Source: Dreissena polymorpha
Taxonomy: Eukaryota; Mollusca; Bivalvia; Myida; Dreissenidae
Assembly: GCF_020536995.1 (NCBI RefSeq)
Contig: NC_068358.1
Location: forward strand, 51,095,517 to 51,159,516
Direction of reading: 5' to 3'
DNA: 64,000 nucleotides
The notes below the pieces were generated by a model. The model was not told where the DNA came from. It worked only from the letters and a program-made list of their open reading frames with translations, and did not search any database. The number at the start of each line of letters is the position of its first letter. The stretch's first letter is position 1. The position numbers and the translations under genes were made by a program. Below, one piece after another: positions 63,076 through 64,000 of the stretch.

Positions 63076-63414
63076 TACATTATAAACAATAAATGCCAAC
63101 AGGCTGTGGATATTATGGTATAATGTTATAAAAGACGCCTTGATAATAGGGATAAAAGATACACTAGTGATGGAGTTCAGATACACAAATCATGCCTATT
63201 ATAGTATTAATGACACAGAAAGTTCTGTAATTAAATTTGAAGTATTTGAGTTTGTAGAAGAACTTGACCTTTGACCTAGATGGGTGACATTGAAGTTACC
63301 AATTCACTATTTCAAACGTTCAGCTGTATGAGATACATTACATATGAGATATTAAGTATGTGAAAGAAGTTCTAACGAAGTTATAGTGTATATTTAATGA
63401 GCGCTTTTAACCGT

Positions 63415-63571
63415 ATATTTGACCTTTGACCTTTCATCACTCAAAATGTGCAGCTCCATGAGATACACATGCATGCCAAATATCAAGTTGATATCTTCAA
63501 TATTGCAAAAGTTATGGCAAACAAGCCAACAAACAAACAAACCAACAGACAGGGCAAAACATGTCCCCCAG
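63415..63571 (+). mobile_element. Truncated copy of the gaccttgacc/CATAAA element group
   Basis: Contains tgacctttgacctttcatc, ctcaaaatgtgcagctcc, atgccaaatatcaagttg and acagacagggcaaaacatg, ending TGTCCCCCAGTATAAATTC without the closing hairpin. Closest to the 60942-61160 copy. Confidence 0.55.
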
Positions 63572-63714
63572 TATAAATTCAAATAATTTGAAAAAAAAAA
63601 AAAAAAAAAAATGAATAAAAAAAAACTGTCTTCTTTTATATCATTTTTGTTTACATTTTGAGCATTTTTTTATCAGTAATATAAATGTGTCAACTCTTAA
63701 TCTATTTCAATCAA

Positions 63715-63785
63715 TCCTCCCTGGTTAAGTGGAACAGTGCTTGACTGCAGAACCATAGGTTCAGCTATAAGAAAGAATCAAACGA
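63715..63785 (+). other. tRNA-Cys-like segment, copy 1
   Basis: ctggttaagtgg is an A-box-like word, CTTGACTGCAGAACC matches the anticodon arm of tRNA-Cys(GCA), and AGGTTCAGCTAT is a weak B box. The acceptor stem does not pair, so this is a tRNA-derived relic or SINE head. Confidence 0.45.
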
Positions 63786-63930
63786 TTTGTCACTTTAAAT
63801 GAATATTATACAATAAATTATATTTTTTAAAGAAAAAAAGCTGCCTGCTTTTATATCATGTTTGTTTACATTTTGAGCATTTTTTTTATCAGTAATATAA
63901 ATGTGTTAACTCTTAATCTATTTCAATCAA

Positions 63931-64000
63931 TCCTCTATGGCTAAGTGGAACAGTGCTTGACTGCAGAACCATAGGTTCAGCTATAAGAAAGAATCAAACG
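63931..64000 (+). other. tRNA-Cys-like segment, copy 2
   Basis: Same as copy 1, with TGGCTAAGTGG, an exact A-box consensus match, and the same CTTGACTGCAGAACC anticodon arm and GGTTCAGCTAT B-box-like word. It reaches the window edge. Confidence 0.45.

Larger units (their letters stand above)
63618..64000. repeat. Tandem duplication of a ~216 bp unit, cut by the window edge
   Basis: Landmarks ttttgtttacattttgagca, tatcagtaatataaatgtgt and tcttaatctatttcaatcaa occur twice, 216 bp apart. Each unit contains the tRNA-like segment listed separately. The second unit runs off the window, so more copies may follow. Confidence 0.8.

Overview
The window looks like genomic DNA of a bivalve mollusc. It is AT-rich, and its one clear host gene is split by introns and surrounded by dispersed repeats. 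Several short fold-back repeats (around 2660-2770, 5586-5775, 13457-13693 and 15991-16239) resemble sequences I associate with Dreissena (zebra or quagga mussel). The species call rests on memory of repeat types, not on a search.

Left third (1-17 kb). A complete alpha-type nicotinic acetylcholine receptor subunit gene lies on the minus strand. I reconstructed seven coding exons with consensus splice sites between 11993 (ATG) and 3467 (stop). They give one 508-residue reading frame with signal peptide, Cys-loop, vicinal cysteines and four membrane segments. Its introns and 5' flank carry miniature fold-back elements, a four-unit tandem-repeat element (9896-10771), and two inverted copies of a ~410 bp element that bracket exon 1.

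Middle (17-44 kb). This part is mostly mobile elements and broken genes: a 3' fragment of an L2/CR1-like LINE (17.8-18.75 kb); a decayed, intron-bearing minus-strand copy of a large uncharacterised invertebrate family with two zinc-binding-like modules and a FEN1/XPG-like (PIN-fold) nuclease domain (21.0-25.7 kb); an L1/Tx1-like LINE on the minus strand whose ORF1 and ORF2 are separated by about 3.3 kb of tandem repeats (26.6-34.7 kb); three 5' exons of a piggyBac-derived gene (35.85-37.13 kb); and a nearly full-length plus-strand LINE of the Jockey/I/CR1 side (38.1-43.0 kb).

Right third (44-64 kb). I find no convincing protein-coding gene. It holds satellite-bearing elements (48.2-49.3, 58.0-58.8, 59.6-60.0, 60.9-61.2 kb), a ~745 bp terminal-inverted-repeat element (57.3-58.0 kb), a 120 bp duplication, a dense short-motif tandem array (62.3-63.1 kb), and at the right edge a duplicated unit with a tRNA-Cys-like segment.

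A recurring theme is a group of satellite-bearing elements. Most of the well-bounded ones start near ACAAGA plus a hairpin, carry tandem ~85-170 bp units with ggccataactc or gaccttgacc words, and end in a hairpin followed by GGGGxxCATAAA or a similar motif. No LTR or retrovirus-like element was recognised.
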